Positions 6,700 to 13,334 of a stretch of 20,586 bases of DNA are shown in pieces. Numbering within the stretch: position 1 is the first letter of the stretch; each line of letters opens with the position of its first letter. This DNA comes from a virus: positions 1 to 20,586 of the IMG/VR virus record IMGVR_UViG_3300002053_000075; one strand, 5' to 3'. The notes beneath the pieces were generated by a model. That model searched no databases, had not been told where the DNA came from, and worked only from the letters and a program-made list of their open reading frames with translations. The translations under genes and the position numbers were made by a program.

Positions 6700-7386
6700 C
6701 CGACTGATATTCCTGCAATCATACGGGGAACACAAGATGACTATCGCGTTCTGTATTACAGTGAGCCGATGGCTGCGCTTAAAGTCCCTGTGACCTTGCA
6801 AGCTGGTTATGGTCTTCTGAAGATCGGAACTATTCTTGCGAAGAACTTGTCCGCTGGCGTTGCTGGCAACAAAGACAAGCTTGTCCCGTATAATCCAACA
6901 ACCTTTACCGGAGCTGAAAATCATCCTGGTAGAGCGTATTTAGTTGCTGATTCAGGCACCACTGCTTCCGTTCTTTATGTGAGTCAAGATGACTCTTGGA
7001 AGTTCAAAGTAGGGGACGATGTCATCATTAACGATGATACGACCACCGCTGAGAATTTGGGTGCCATCACAGCAATCGACCGAACGACTGACCTGTCTCG
7101 TGCCGCGATCACTGTTACGACCGCTACGGGTGGAACATCGTTCACTGCCGCGAGAAAAGCATATCTCGCGATAGAGGCTGGAGACGCTACCAATAGCTAT
7201 TCCGACGCTGTTGGTATTCTTGAAAAATCTGTAGACACCGGAACTGGAGTCAATGCCAAAGGTGCTGTGGCGACCTTGATCCTTGGCAACTGTGTTGTCT
7301 ATGAAGGACTAATTACCAATTTAGATGCTGCTGCGAAAACCGATCTTAGTGGCACTTCATTTGGTCAATACATGTACATTCGTTAA
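6697..7386 (+). CDS. Capsid decoration protein, lambda gpD-like, with inserted beta domain
   Basis: 229 residues, larger than lambda gpD (about 110). Residues 1-84 and 164-229 fit a gpD-type head-stabilising protein: an N-terminal extended arm, a segment that brings the material properties of a filled head, and a C-terminal part with EKSVDTG...GAVATLILGNCVVYEGLI, close to the repeating pattern of the family. Residues about 85-163 look like an inserted small beta-barrel (VGDDVIIN...AITAID...AAITVTTA), a type also inserted in the capsid protein of this phage. The protein would bind as trimers on the expanded capsid surface. Position between scaffold and capsid genes and the perfect ribosome-binding site at 6681-6690 support a high-copy head protein. 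Confidence 0.75.
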   Translation: MPTDIPAIIRGTQDDYRVLYYSEPMAALKVPVTLQAGYGLLKIGTILAKNLSAGVAGNKDKLVPYNPTTFTGAENHPGRAYLVADSGTTASVLYVSQDDSWKFKVGDDVIINDDTTTAENLGAITAIDRTTDLSRAAITVTTATGGTSFTAARKAYLAIEAGDATNSYSDAVGILEKSVDTGTGVNAKGAVATLILGNCVVYEGLITNLDAAAKTDLSGTSFGQYMYIR

Positions 7387-7418
7387 AATACATTCTCTGA
7401 AGGAGGTGAAACAGTATG
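7387..7418 (+). promoter_or_regulatory. Duplicated translation leader, copy 2 (major capsid gene)
   Basis: This 32-base leader carries AATACATTC, TCTG, AAGGAGGTGA (7400-7409) and ATG 7416. It differs from copy 1 at 6668-6699 at only four positions, all in spacer bases. Confidence 0.6.
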
Positions 7419-8741
7419 CCACGTGGAGCAAGTGAAATACCAACTCTAAGATTGGAAGTTCTACAGGACTTTATTACAAGGTTCAAAGCGGCACCCAATC
7501 TTATGTTTACCAATCTCTTCCCCGGTACTCGTAACGCTGAATCGGACACCATTAAGTGGGAGTCCCAGCGAGGTGGAAGAGGTATGATTCCGTTTGTGCC
7601 CCCGGGAGCTCCTGCGCCCGTATCGGCACCGCATGGGATTGCTCAACATCAAGCTACCGCCGCGTATTGGAAAGAAAAGCGGTACTTTGATGAGGAATTT
7701 TTGAACAATCTTCGCAAGCCGGGCACAGATTCAGCGTATCAGTCTGCCGCAGATACGTTGTCGGATAACTTAGCAGACATTGTCAATCGAGCCAACCGCA
7801 GGAAAGAGTGGATGTTCTCGAATATGTTCATCAACAATGGCTTCTCTTACATGGTCAAAGGTGGGTACATGGTCGACATCGACTACGGTATCCCGACCGA
7901 CCATCGCGTCTCTCTGACTTCTGCTTACTACTGGGATACCGGTGGTAGCAAGGACATTATGGGTGACGTTAAAGACGGCAAGCGAAAGATTGCTGAGGCT
8001 AATGGTGGCGTCGTAGACGTTGCTATCTGTAATAGTCAAGTCCTTGACATGATAGGCAAAGACAGTTCAATACGTTCTTTGTTGCAGACCAATGCCTTTC
8101 ATGATGGTTCGTTGATGGCAGGTCCTGGTATAGACGCCCTCGCGCTGGTCAATGCCAAAGTTCTTGGCACTTTGCTTGATATCAAAAATTTCATCATCTA
8201 TGACGAGATGTATGAGGTCAAAGCAGAGCTTACCGCCGGTGTTACGGGTGGGTCCAGTACTTGGGTTCAAGTGAACGATGCGTCCGACTTCGACGCTTAT
8301 GAAAAATTGACCATTTGGGACAGAAGTTCTCCCGATACTTATGAGTCCAGATACATTCTCTCGGTCAATAAGTTCACCAACCAAGTACAGATCGAGTATC
8401 CCTTTACCAACAGTTACACCGCTGGTGAGGACTACGTTACCATGCAGAGGTACTATGTGCCTGGTGACAAATTCATCATGATGGCTTCGAGTGTTGAGGG
8501 AACACCTATTTCCCGATATATTCAAGCGCCGTTCGGCTTAGGCCGACATTGGGGTCTTTATACCGATAAGAAAGACGAATGGGATCCCGAAGGTACGTGG
8601 ATCAGAGTGCAGGACAAAGGTTTGCCCGTTCTGTATCATACCGATGCGATTTACACCATCGATGTGACCGCAAGAACCGGTGAGTCTGCAACCAGCACGA
8701 CCACGACCACAAGTTCAACATCTACAACGACCTCTACTTAA
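7416..8741 (+). CDS. Major capsid protein, lambda gpE-like, with Thr/Ser C-terminal tail
   Basis: 441 residues; lambda gpE has about 340. Residues 1-265 and 347-420 follow the gpE-type HK97-fold pattern: an N-terminal helix, the IKWESQRGGRGMIPFVPPGAPAP segment split by a Gly/Pro-rich loop, an E-loop-like charged stretch around 80-135 and an AICNSQVLDMI spine region. Residues about 268-346 are an inserted small beta domain like that in the decoration protein. Residues 424-441 form a tail of only Ser and Thr (apart from one Ala) that would project from the last capsid strand. All four Thr codons are used in the tail. The protein forms the icosahedral shell around the scaffold and portal. A perfect ribosome-binding site gives high expression. 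Confidence 0.92.
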   Translation: MPRGASEIPTLRLEVLQDFITRFKAAPNLMFTNLFPGTRNAESDTIKWESQRGGRGMIPFVPPGAPAPVSAPHGIAQHQATAAYWKEKRYFDEEFLNNLRKPGTDSAYQSAADTLSDNLADIVNRANRRKEWMFSNMFINNGFSYMVKGGYMVDIDYGIPTDHRVSLTSAYYWDTGGSKDIMGDVKDGKRKIAEANGGVVDVAICNSQVLDMIGKDSSIRSLLQTNAFHDGSLMAGPGIDALALVNAKVLGTLLDIKNFIIYDEMYEVKAELTAGVTGGSSTWVQVNDASDFDAYEKLTIWDRSSPDTYESRYILSVNKFTNQVQIEYPFTNSYTAGEDYVTMQRYYVPGDKFIMMASSVEGTPISRYIQAPFGLGRHWGLYTDKKDEWDPEGTWIRVQDKGLPVLYHTDAIYTIDVTARTGESATSTTTTTSSTSTTTST

Positions 8742-8757
8742 TAGGGAGGGATAATCG

Positions 8758-9114
8758 ATGAAAATCGAACAAGTCAGATTAAAAAAGACGCTTAAGGCTG
8801 GCAAGATTGTGTGGGTAGAGGGATCGTACTTTCCTAACAAAGAGTACCCCTCTATCCCACAGGACCTCTTGCTTGAAGTAGCACTTGGAACGGGAACGGT
8901 TGAAGTTACCAAACAATCTGAGGAAAAGGTGATCACCTTGCCTAAGAAAGCTGCAACCGCTCCTGATCTGACATCAACATCGAGTGACGTTTCGACTTCC
9001 GTCACCGATAGAGCATCGTTAGAAGCGGCTTTGGTTGAAGAAAAACGAGTGATCGAAGCTGTAGAGAAGCCCAAAATAGTAAAGAGGAAGTCAAAACTTG
9101 TTAGGAGATCGTAA
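8758..9114 (+). CDS. Small head-associated protein with basic C terminus
   Basis: 118 residues, starting at ATG 8758 after GGGAGGG. Residues 1-50 (MKIEQVRLKKTL..GKIVWVEGSYFP) look like the small beta-barrel found in short phage proteins encoded right after capsid genes (the pattern in which a Gly-rich strand is followed by a Pro-led helix). Residues 55-85 are Thr/Ser/Pro-rich and probably disordered. Residues 86-105 are a charged helix, and the end is KRKSKLVRRS, matching the tails of the small terminase and portal. Its stop overlaps the next ATG (TAATG), and its final Arg codons form that gene's AGGAGA ribosome-binding site. It sits where lambda has FI. The exact role is unknown. Confidence 0.7.
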   Translation: MKIEQVRLKKTLKAGKIVWVEGSYFPNKEYPSIPQDLLLEVALGTGTVEVTKQSEEKVITLPKKAATAPDLTSTSSDVSTSVTDRASLEAALVEEKRVIEAVEKPKIVKRKSKLVRRS

Positions 9115-9566
9115 TGACACGACAAGAGTTGCTTTTGAAGCTGGAGAAGGAGTTCAAGGGATCGCATAAGTACTTGGTAAAAGAGGATTATGAAAATGCC
9201 TCTAATGATGCAATCAATGAGTTTGAGACTTCATATCCTGTTTCAGGTCAACTGCTTGAGTACTGGATTAAGAAACGTGCGAAGCGTCATATATTCTATT
9301 ATCTTCTGACTGAGAGTGCCCATAAGTTTAAATTCGAGCAGATAAACTTACAACATAGGTTTGATCATTACAGCGAGTTGGTCAAAATGGAAGACGAAGC
9401 GTTTGCTGAGTTCATGGAAGAGCATCCTGAACTATTCACAGACGCGGAGAGCTACAAACTGTTCGGAACAAAGATTGACGCAGGTTTTGCTTATACCGAA
9501 ACAGGTGTAGATATAACCTACCGTAAAGACCAGCTTGTCGAGTTTGATCCCAAAGAGAGTGCATAA
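9114..9566 (+). CDS. Probable head-tail connector (adaptor) protein
   Basis: 150 residues, almost entirely predicted helical: LLLKLEKEFK at the start, then NDAINEFETSYP, then LLEYWIKKRAKRHIFYYLLTESAHKF. The last third contains an amphipathic helix and a short beta region (GFAYTETGVDITY). Size, helical content and position behind the capsid genes fit the adaptor ring that binds below the portal (the gp6/gp15-like group). It starts at ATG 9114 in a TAATG overlap with the preceding gene. No decisive motif, so the assignment is by context. Confidence 0.55.
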   Translation: MTRQELLLKLEKEFKGSHKYLVKEDYENASNDAINEFETSYPVSGQLLEYWIKKRAKRHIFYYLLTESAHKFKFEQINLQHRFDHYSELVKMEDEAFAEFMEEHPELFTDAESYKLFGTKIDAGFAYTETGVDITYRKDQLVEFDPKESA

Positions 9567-10255
9567 TGACTATCGGTCCTGATATTGAAGAGGTTTTAGA
9601 TGAAGTAGGAACTTCATTTACGATCCTTCGAGATAGCGGAAATGTAACTGGGGAGAAAACCTATTACAAATCGAATAGTCAAGTAACGAAGCCTTTCATT
9701 CGCGAGTTCTTTCTTGAGGCTTGGTTCTCCTATAATACCGAGGCAGTAGGGGGCGATTACGTTCAATTCAATACGACAGGTGACATCTACCTTGTAATGA
9801 ATAGAACTCCTCAGATGTTCGAGGATGCGATAATTAAGTGGGACGTAGTTCTCTACAAATGCAACGTTGTTATAGACATTTTGAGACCCGTCGAAAGCGA
9901 CGGTTGGGATGCAAACTACCAGAAACCTACTACATGGCAATACATTCAAGAGCAAAGATATGCTTTGATCACAACCCCCCTGTATGGCCATGATCTTGCT
10001 ACAGACGAGGAGCTTGGTTACTTAGGTCTTGAAGTTCATGAGATGTATGCTCCTTTGTCTTTCGATATACAAACTCTCGATAGAATCCGACTGACCTCTT
10101 TAGAGTATTATCGTGTTGAAACAATTAAACCGAGACGATATGAAGGGGTCAATGTTTTTGAAATCGGTGAGGATACGAGAGTTTCACAGTCCACTACGAC
10201 TACCACAACCACATCAACAACCTCTTCTTCGTCCACGACCTCGACAACGGTGTAA
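9566..10255 (+). CDS. Neck/head-closure-type protein with Thr/Ser C-terminal tail
   Basis: 229 residues, start in a TAATG overlap. Residues 1-205 look beta-rich with repeated short strands (GGDYVQFNTTGDIYLVMN, WDVVLYKCNV, DRIRLTSLEYYRVETIKP), as in head-closure and neck proteins. Such proteins plug the portal exit and provide a surface for the tail. A phrase of the form 'D-R-I-x-L...Y-Y-R-V-E-T-I-K-P' is typical of proteins whose barrel binds the previous ring. The final 24 residues are almost all Thr and Ser. The codons there are mixed, so the tail is kept at the protein level, not by DNA slippage. No gene-specific motif is seen and the role is inferred from position. Confidence 0.55.
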   Translation: MTIGPDIEEVLDEVGTSFTILRDSGNVTGEKTYYKSNSQVTKPFIREFFLEAWFSYNTEAVGGDYVQFNTTGDIYLVMNRTPQMFEDAIIKWDVVLYKCNVVIDILRPVESDGWDANYQKPTTWQYIQEQRYALITTPLYGHDLATDEELGYLGLEVHEMYAPLSFDIQTLDRIRLTSLEYYRVETIKPRRYEGVNVFEIGEDTRVSQSTTTTTTTSTTSSSSTTSTTV

Positions 10256-10257
10256 GC

Positions 10258-10692
10258 ATGTTCGATACTGTAGTTGGCGGTGGAAACCGCTTGTTGGATT
10301 TGTTTATCGTTCCCAGCAAACGGGTATTCGATGAAAACAAAGCCCGTCGTGCGGTCGAAAGTTCGATGTCTATCATCAATCAATATTGGCAGGCAAAAGA
10401 TTGGCAACAGATCAACATAACAATGAAAACCTCTTTATACTACATGGTGGTGTATGACAACGAGTGGTTTGATCCAAGATTGGTGACTGATCTGAAAACG
10501 GCGCTGATTTATTCGCGCGAGATCGATATGCTTGTCGTTTTTACAGCGGAGGGTGGTGGAGAGGTGCGATTTCAGCCTCGAGTATTTAGCAGTAAGCATT
10601 TGTTGAATGTCGATGAAAAAGCGCCTCTTCCCCATAATCACAGAGAGTTGAAGTTTGAAAAACTCATAGGTGGATGGCTGTACGTTGATTAA
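10258..10692 (+). CDS. Conserved-looking neck-region protein, function unknown
   Basis: 144 residues, starting at ATG 10258 two bases after the previous stop. There is no clear ribosome-binding site, so translation is probably coupled. The N-terminal half is helical (KARRAVESSMSIINQYWQ); the C-terminal half alternates hydrophobic strands (MLVVFTAEGGGEVRF) and ends KLIGGWLYVD. No cysteines, no signal peptide and no membrane segment. It lies in the head-tail joining cluster and may be a small connector or completion factor. I do not recognise the family. Confidence 0.65.
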   Translation: MFDTVVGGGNRLLDLFIVPSKRVFDENKARRAVESSMSIINQYWQAKDWQQINITMKTSLYYMVVYDNEWFDPRLVTDLKTALIYSREIDMLVVFTAEGGGEVRFQPRVFSSKHLLNVDEKAPLPHNHRELKFEKLIGGWLYVD

Positions 10693-11230
10693 TCTTGAAA
10701 TCAAATTTGATCAAGCTGATGTTCGTAGGGTGCTGCGAGCATTTAGAAGGATCGAGCGCGCGGTCGATAGAGAGAAGAAGGAACTTCCCTACCGATGTGC
10801 GGTTGAGTATGTCAATCTTCTGAGGGGAAACATAATGACTCAGAAGTTTGCAGGAGGGTATGCCCCCTATCATCCTCGATATGCGAATTGGAAAGCTCAG
10901 TACTTCGCGTCTTCAGGTTATTGGGTGATGCGTGGAACAGTTGTCAACTCTCTAACTGTCTACCGAGACAGACATCCTCAGAGATGGGTGGGTGGTATTC
11001 GTCCTAATGCTGGCATGGTTCCTGGTAGTTCTTGGTTCGGACCGCCAGGTAGAGGTAAACCTAAAAGTATTAATATGTATGCGTATGTAAACGAGTACGG
11101 TGGCAATTACGGGGGTGCAAATCATCCCGCACGACCAGTTTTTAGACCCACAAAGAAAGAGTACGAAAGAGGTGGGTTTCCGAAAAGAGGTAGAGAATCT
11201 TTAGACATAATCGGGAGGAGCTGGAGATGA
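10685..11230 (+). CDS. Tail completion/neck protein, HK97 gp10-like
   Basis: About 181 residues. The frame is open from a GTG at 10670 (186 residues), but TTG 10685 gives the natural N terminus (INLEIKFDQADVRRVLRAF) and has AGGTGG upstream, at a rather long spacing; the start is uncertain. The pattern is typical of the gp10/lambda Z group: an N-terminal helix, CAVEYVNLLRGNIMTQKFAGGYAPYHPRY, then W...SGYWVMRGTVVNSLTVY, a Gly/Pro loop, MYAYVNEYGG and a closing ARPVFRPTKKEYERGG before a final helix. Proteins of this group join the tail to the neck or complete the tail. Its 3' end overlaps the next start by four bases (ATGA). Confidence 0.75.
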   Translation: MINLEIKFDQADVRRVLRAFRRIERAVDREKKELPYRCAVEYVNLLRGNIMTQKFAGGYAPYHPRYANWKAQYFASSGYWVMRGTVVNSLTVYRDRHPQRWVGGIRPNAGMVPGSSWFGPPGRGKPKSINMYAYVNEYGGNYGGANHPARPVFRPTKKEYERGGFPKRGRESLDIIGRSWR

Positions 11231-11622
11231 CAAACGAACCTGTAGCATTTAATCCTGAACACAGTCCTCAAGACTTTATTGAGGCGATTGATCGAAAGTT
11301 CAAAGAGTTGAGAGGAAAAGAAGATCGACTGAGTTTAAAGTGGGGACATTTCTCACGAGGAATGAACGTCGAAATCAGAAAATATCTTGAAGTCCTACCC
11401 GAGGAGACACAGCTTCGAGAACAATATCATTATACACAGGTCTATTGGACTTGCAAGAGTAGACTCCTTGATCTTTACATGCGCCACAAGCTCTTGGGAA
11501 AGGGTAGAATCAGACGCGAAAACAAAATGGCGAATGACATTAAAAATATGATTTTGACAGGGGAGTTCTTGCGTCCTGTCAAAGAAAATGATATCATAGC
11601 GCAAGTGTTGGGAAAATTATAA
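11227..11622 (+). CDS. Small charged helical protein, function unknown
   Basis: 131 residues, ATG in an ATGA overlap with the previous stop and GGGAGGAG just upstream. It is highly charged and mostly helical: AIDRKFKELRGKEDRLSLKW, then a mid-section with WTCKSRLLDLYMRHKLL and a Lys/Arg-rich helix (RIRRENKMANDIKNM). There is one Cys and no domain I recognise. Its place among neck genes and coupling on both sides argue that it is a real gene, probably a minor structural or assembly factor. Confidence 0.7.
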   Translation: MTNEPVAFNPEHSPQDFIEAIDRKFKELRGKEDRLSLKWGHFSRGMNVEIRKYLEVLPEETQLREQYHYTQVYWTCKSRLLDLYMRHKLLGKGRIRRENKMANDIKNMILTGEFLRPVKENDIIAQVLGKL

Positions 11623-11837
11623 TGGAAGTGTTAGAAATATATCCAAAAGACTGGTTTGTCAGGATAGAACTCTCACTCGATCAGATTCAGAAAATCCTTG
11701 ACTTTCTTGATAATTGTACCTTTGAGGGCAGTTCTGAATCCAGAGATTTAGTCGCGGCTAAAGATTACGTAGTCGGAGACTTTTTTGCTAAATTGGATGC
11801 GTTGTCTGAAGACATCATAAGGAGAAGGGGAATCTGA
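11622..11837 (+). CDS. 71-residue acidic protein, function unknown
   Basis: It begins in a TAATG overlap and ends in a TGATG overlap with its neighbours, which strongly supports it as a real gene despite its size. The sequence MEVLEIYPKDWFVRIELSLDQI starts with beta strands and continues with an amphipathic helix (DQIQKILDFLDNC) and a second helix (FFAKLDALSEDIIRRRG). Net negative with a basic end. It is unrecognised and may be a small partner of the tail terminator encoded next. Confidence 0.7.
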   Translation: MEVLEIYPKDWFVRIELSLDQIQKILDFLDNCTFEGSSESRDLVAAKDYVVGDFFAKLDALSEDIIRRRGI

Positions 11838-12310
11838 TGGCTCTCGATCCTACAGCAAGAGAAGCAAATTTCAAGGATAGCATAAAGAAGTACATTGTCG
11901 ATAATTTATGGACGACAGATAACATTCCCGTAAGTTTCGATCCTTCTTTAGCGACACCGAAAGTTCCGAACAATGTTGAACTCAAAAAGTGGATCAATGT
12001 TCGTTTCGGTGATTTTTATCGGGATGATCTCAGCAGAGCGAATCTCGAAATTCGGTGCTGCACACGTCAAGATAATGAAGGGTTCTCACTCGCCCAGCTT
12101 TGTGATCGTGTTATAGGGTATTTGACAACGACAACGGGTGACGGAATCAAGCGTATCACTTTTTATCGCAGTTATCCTTCACCGACAGCTTGGGAGGTCA
12201 TAGGTGGGATAGTCGTGCAAGATATCATTGAATCAGGGGTCTACCGAGCGCAAGATGAAACAACTTACAAAGTCTTGAATATCGTCTTGCGTTTTGCGTC
12301 TAAAATTTAA
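11837..12310 (+). CDS. Probable tail terminator protein
   Basis: 157 residues, ATG in a TGATG overlap after GGAGAAGGGG. It starts with a helix (REANFKDSIKKYIVDNL), then has beta strands (WINVRFGDF, LEIRCCTRQ), the helix GFSLAQLCDRVIGYL, a strand/hairpin (IKRITFYRSY) and a last strand pair (YKVLNIVLRFASKI). That helix-strand-helix-strand order, with ring-forming size, matches the lambda gpU/tail terminator group, which caps the tube and stops its growth. It sits just before the tube gene, as in lambda (U before V). No unique motif is visible; position gives most of the support. Confidence 0.65.
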   Translation: MALDPTAREANFKDSIKKYIVDNLWTTDNIPVSFDPSLATPKVPNNVELKKWINVRFGDFYRDDLSRANLEIRCCTRQDNEGFSLAQLCDRVIGYLTTTTGDGIKRITFYRSYPSPTAWEVIGGIVVQDIIESGVYRAQDETTYKVLNIVLRFASKI

Positions 12311-12376
12311 AACTCGACGCTCCAGGTCGCGCTCATTGAACGATCTTTTTAAAGTAATACTAAGTATAGGGTAAAT
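12311..12376. other. Short gap before the second zinc-finger gene
   Basis: 66 bases without a gene, one of only two sizeable gaps inside 842-18029. There is a weak TTGAAC at 12336-12341 but no good -10 at a proper distance. A 17-base stretch at 12355-12371 begins TAATAC and ends TATAGGG. It looks like a phage-polymerase promoter but is three bases short of the T7 form. A promoter is possible and not established. Confidence 0.3.
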
Positions 12377-12655
12377 ATGTCTCGTTCGAAAAAACTCTTT
12401 TATAGATGCGAATTATGTGGAAAAATTCTGATCGAACGTAGACCTAATGGATTGTGGTATTTCGTTTTCGGTAAGAACAAGAAATTTGTTCCCGTTGAAA
12501 TGCACATTCACGGCAATATCAAAATGCGTTGTCTCAGAAGGTCTTGTAGAAGGGATCATGAGACACACTGGAATGTCTTTAACTTTTTTCCACAAGCTAA
12601 AGATCCAATCGATGACTCAGTCGAATCTCTACCGGCAGAGATTAATTCAAAATAA
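12377..12655 (+). CDS. Small cysteine-rich (zinc-finger-like) protein
   Basis: 92 residues, starting at ATG 12377 behind AGGG. C11/C14 form a CxxC knuckle (CELCG) and C52/C57 form CLRRSC, with His43/His45 and His61/His64 nearby as further possible ligands. The centre is aromatic and basic (GLWYFVFGKNKKF), and the C terminus is acidic. It resembles the idea of a Com-like RNA-binding finger (phage Mu Com activates translation of mom), but I cannot show homology. It interrupts the otherwise standard terminator-tube order and has a gap in front of it like the other zinc-ribbon gene at 3510. It could be a moron or a translational regulator. Confidence 0.7.
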   Translation: MSRSKKLFYRCELCGKILIERRPNGLWYFVFGKNKKFVPVEMHIHGNIKMRCLRRSCRRDHETHWNVFNFFPQAKDPIDDSVESLPAEINSK

Positions 12656-12656
12656 G

Positions 12657-12675
12657 AAGGAGGTGAAGTAATATG
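12657..12675 (+). promoter_or_regulatory. Perfect ribosome-binding site of the tail tube gene
   Basis: AAGGAGGTGA at 12657-12666, one base after the upstream stop, sits six bases before ATG 12673. It is the fourth copy of this decamer in the window. It predicts high translation of a protein needed in a few hundred copies. Confidence 0.8.
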
Positions 12676-13314
12676 CCAAGAACTGGTCCAACTACGAAAG
12701 ATACCACGACAGTCCCATTGGGTCTTGCACAGATTAGAATTGGTGAGTCTGCCGCTCTTATTGGTCAGATACGCCCCATTCTTTCGGCGTCTGATTCTAT
12801 CGGAGCTCTTGCAAACACGAAGTTAACCTTGAATCAAGAGTTTTATAAACTTGAATCGGGGTATCCTTTGCTTGAAGATGCTGTGTTTCCGTTGCGTGAG
12901 TCTGCTATGCTCGAATGTTCCTTTAAAGAGTTGACCCCCGCAAATATGGCTCTTGCAAAGGGTAAAGATCCTGCTTCGAGTGATTACGCCGCTGCCCATA
13001 CGGGTGTTTTAAAATTGGGGGATTTGTCGACCCCTGTGTATGTCAGAATGGAAGCTGTATATACCTTTCCTGATGGCACGAATACCATGACAATTATCTT
13101 TCCACGAGCGCAGGTCACATCTGCCCCTGAAGTTGATTTTCAACAGGAAGAGGTGGCTGCTGTTCCAATCAGCATTGAAGCCAAACGTGCTGACAGTGAA
13201 ATGTCTGGTGGACATGTCGCTTGGGACTCTCAGCCCCTTGGAAGAATCTATTGGGATGATGGTTCTGGGACAACCATGACTACCACGAGTTCAACTACAA
13301 CCACGACTGCGTAA
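12673..13314 (+). CDS. Major tail (tube) protein with Thr/Ser C-terminal tail
   Basis: 213 residues. The fold pattern is that of siphovirus tube proteins: a flexible N terminus (MPRTGPTTKDTTTVP), a strand/loop TLNQEFYKLESGYPLLEDAVFPLRE split by prolines, the family-like FKELTPANMALAKGKDP helix, VYVRMEAVYTFPDGTNTMTIIFPRAQV, and the closing VPISIEAKRAD strand. It polymerises as rings around the tape measure to form the tail tube. Residues 200-213 are almost only Thr and Ser, a tail shared in character with the capsid and neck proteins. Position between the terminator region and the tail chaperones matches lambda V. Confidence 0.88.
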   Translation: MPRTGPTTKDTTTVPLGLAQIRIGESAALIGQIRPILSASDSIGALANTKLTLNQEFYKLESGYPLLEDAVFPLRESAMLECSFKELTPANMALAKGKDPASSDYAAAHTGVLKLGDLSTPVYVRMEAVYTFPDGTNTMTIIFPRAQVTSAPEVDFQQEEVAAVPISIEAKRADSEMSGGHVAWDSQPLGRIYWDDGSGTTMTTTSSTTTTTA

Positions 13315-13334
13315 GTAGTCTTAGGAGAATTGTT

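Noticed and set aside
12355-12371. T7-like promoter (TAATAC...TATAGGG)
   Set aside because: The spacer is three bases short of the T7 form and no other copy was found in the gaps I checked. No phage RNA polymerase gene is seen. Probably chance.
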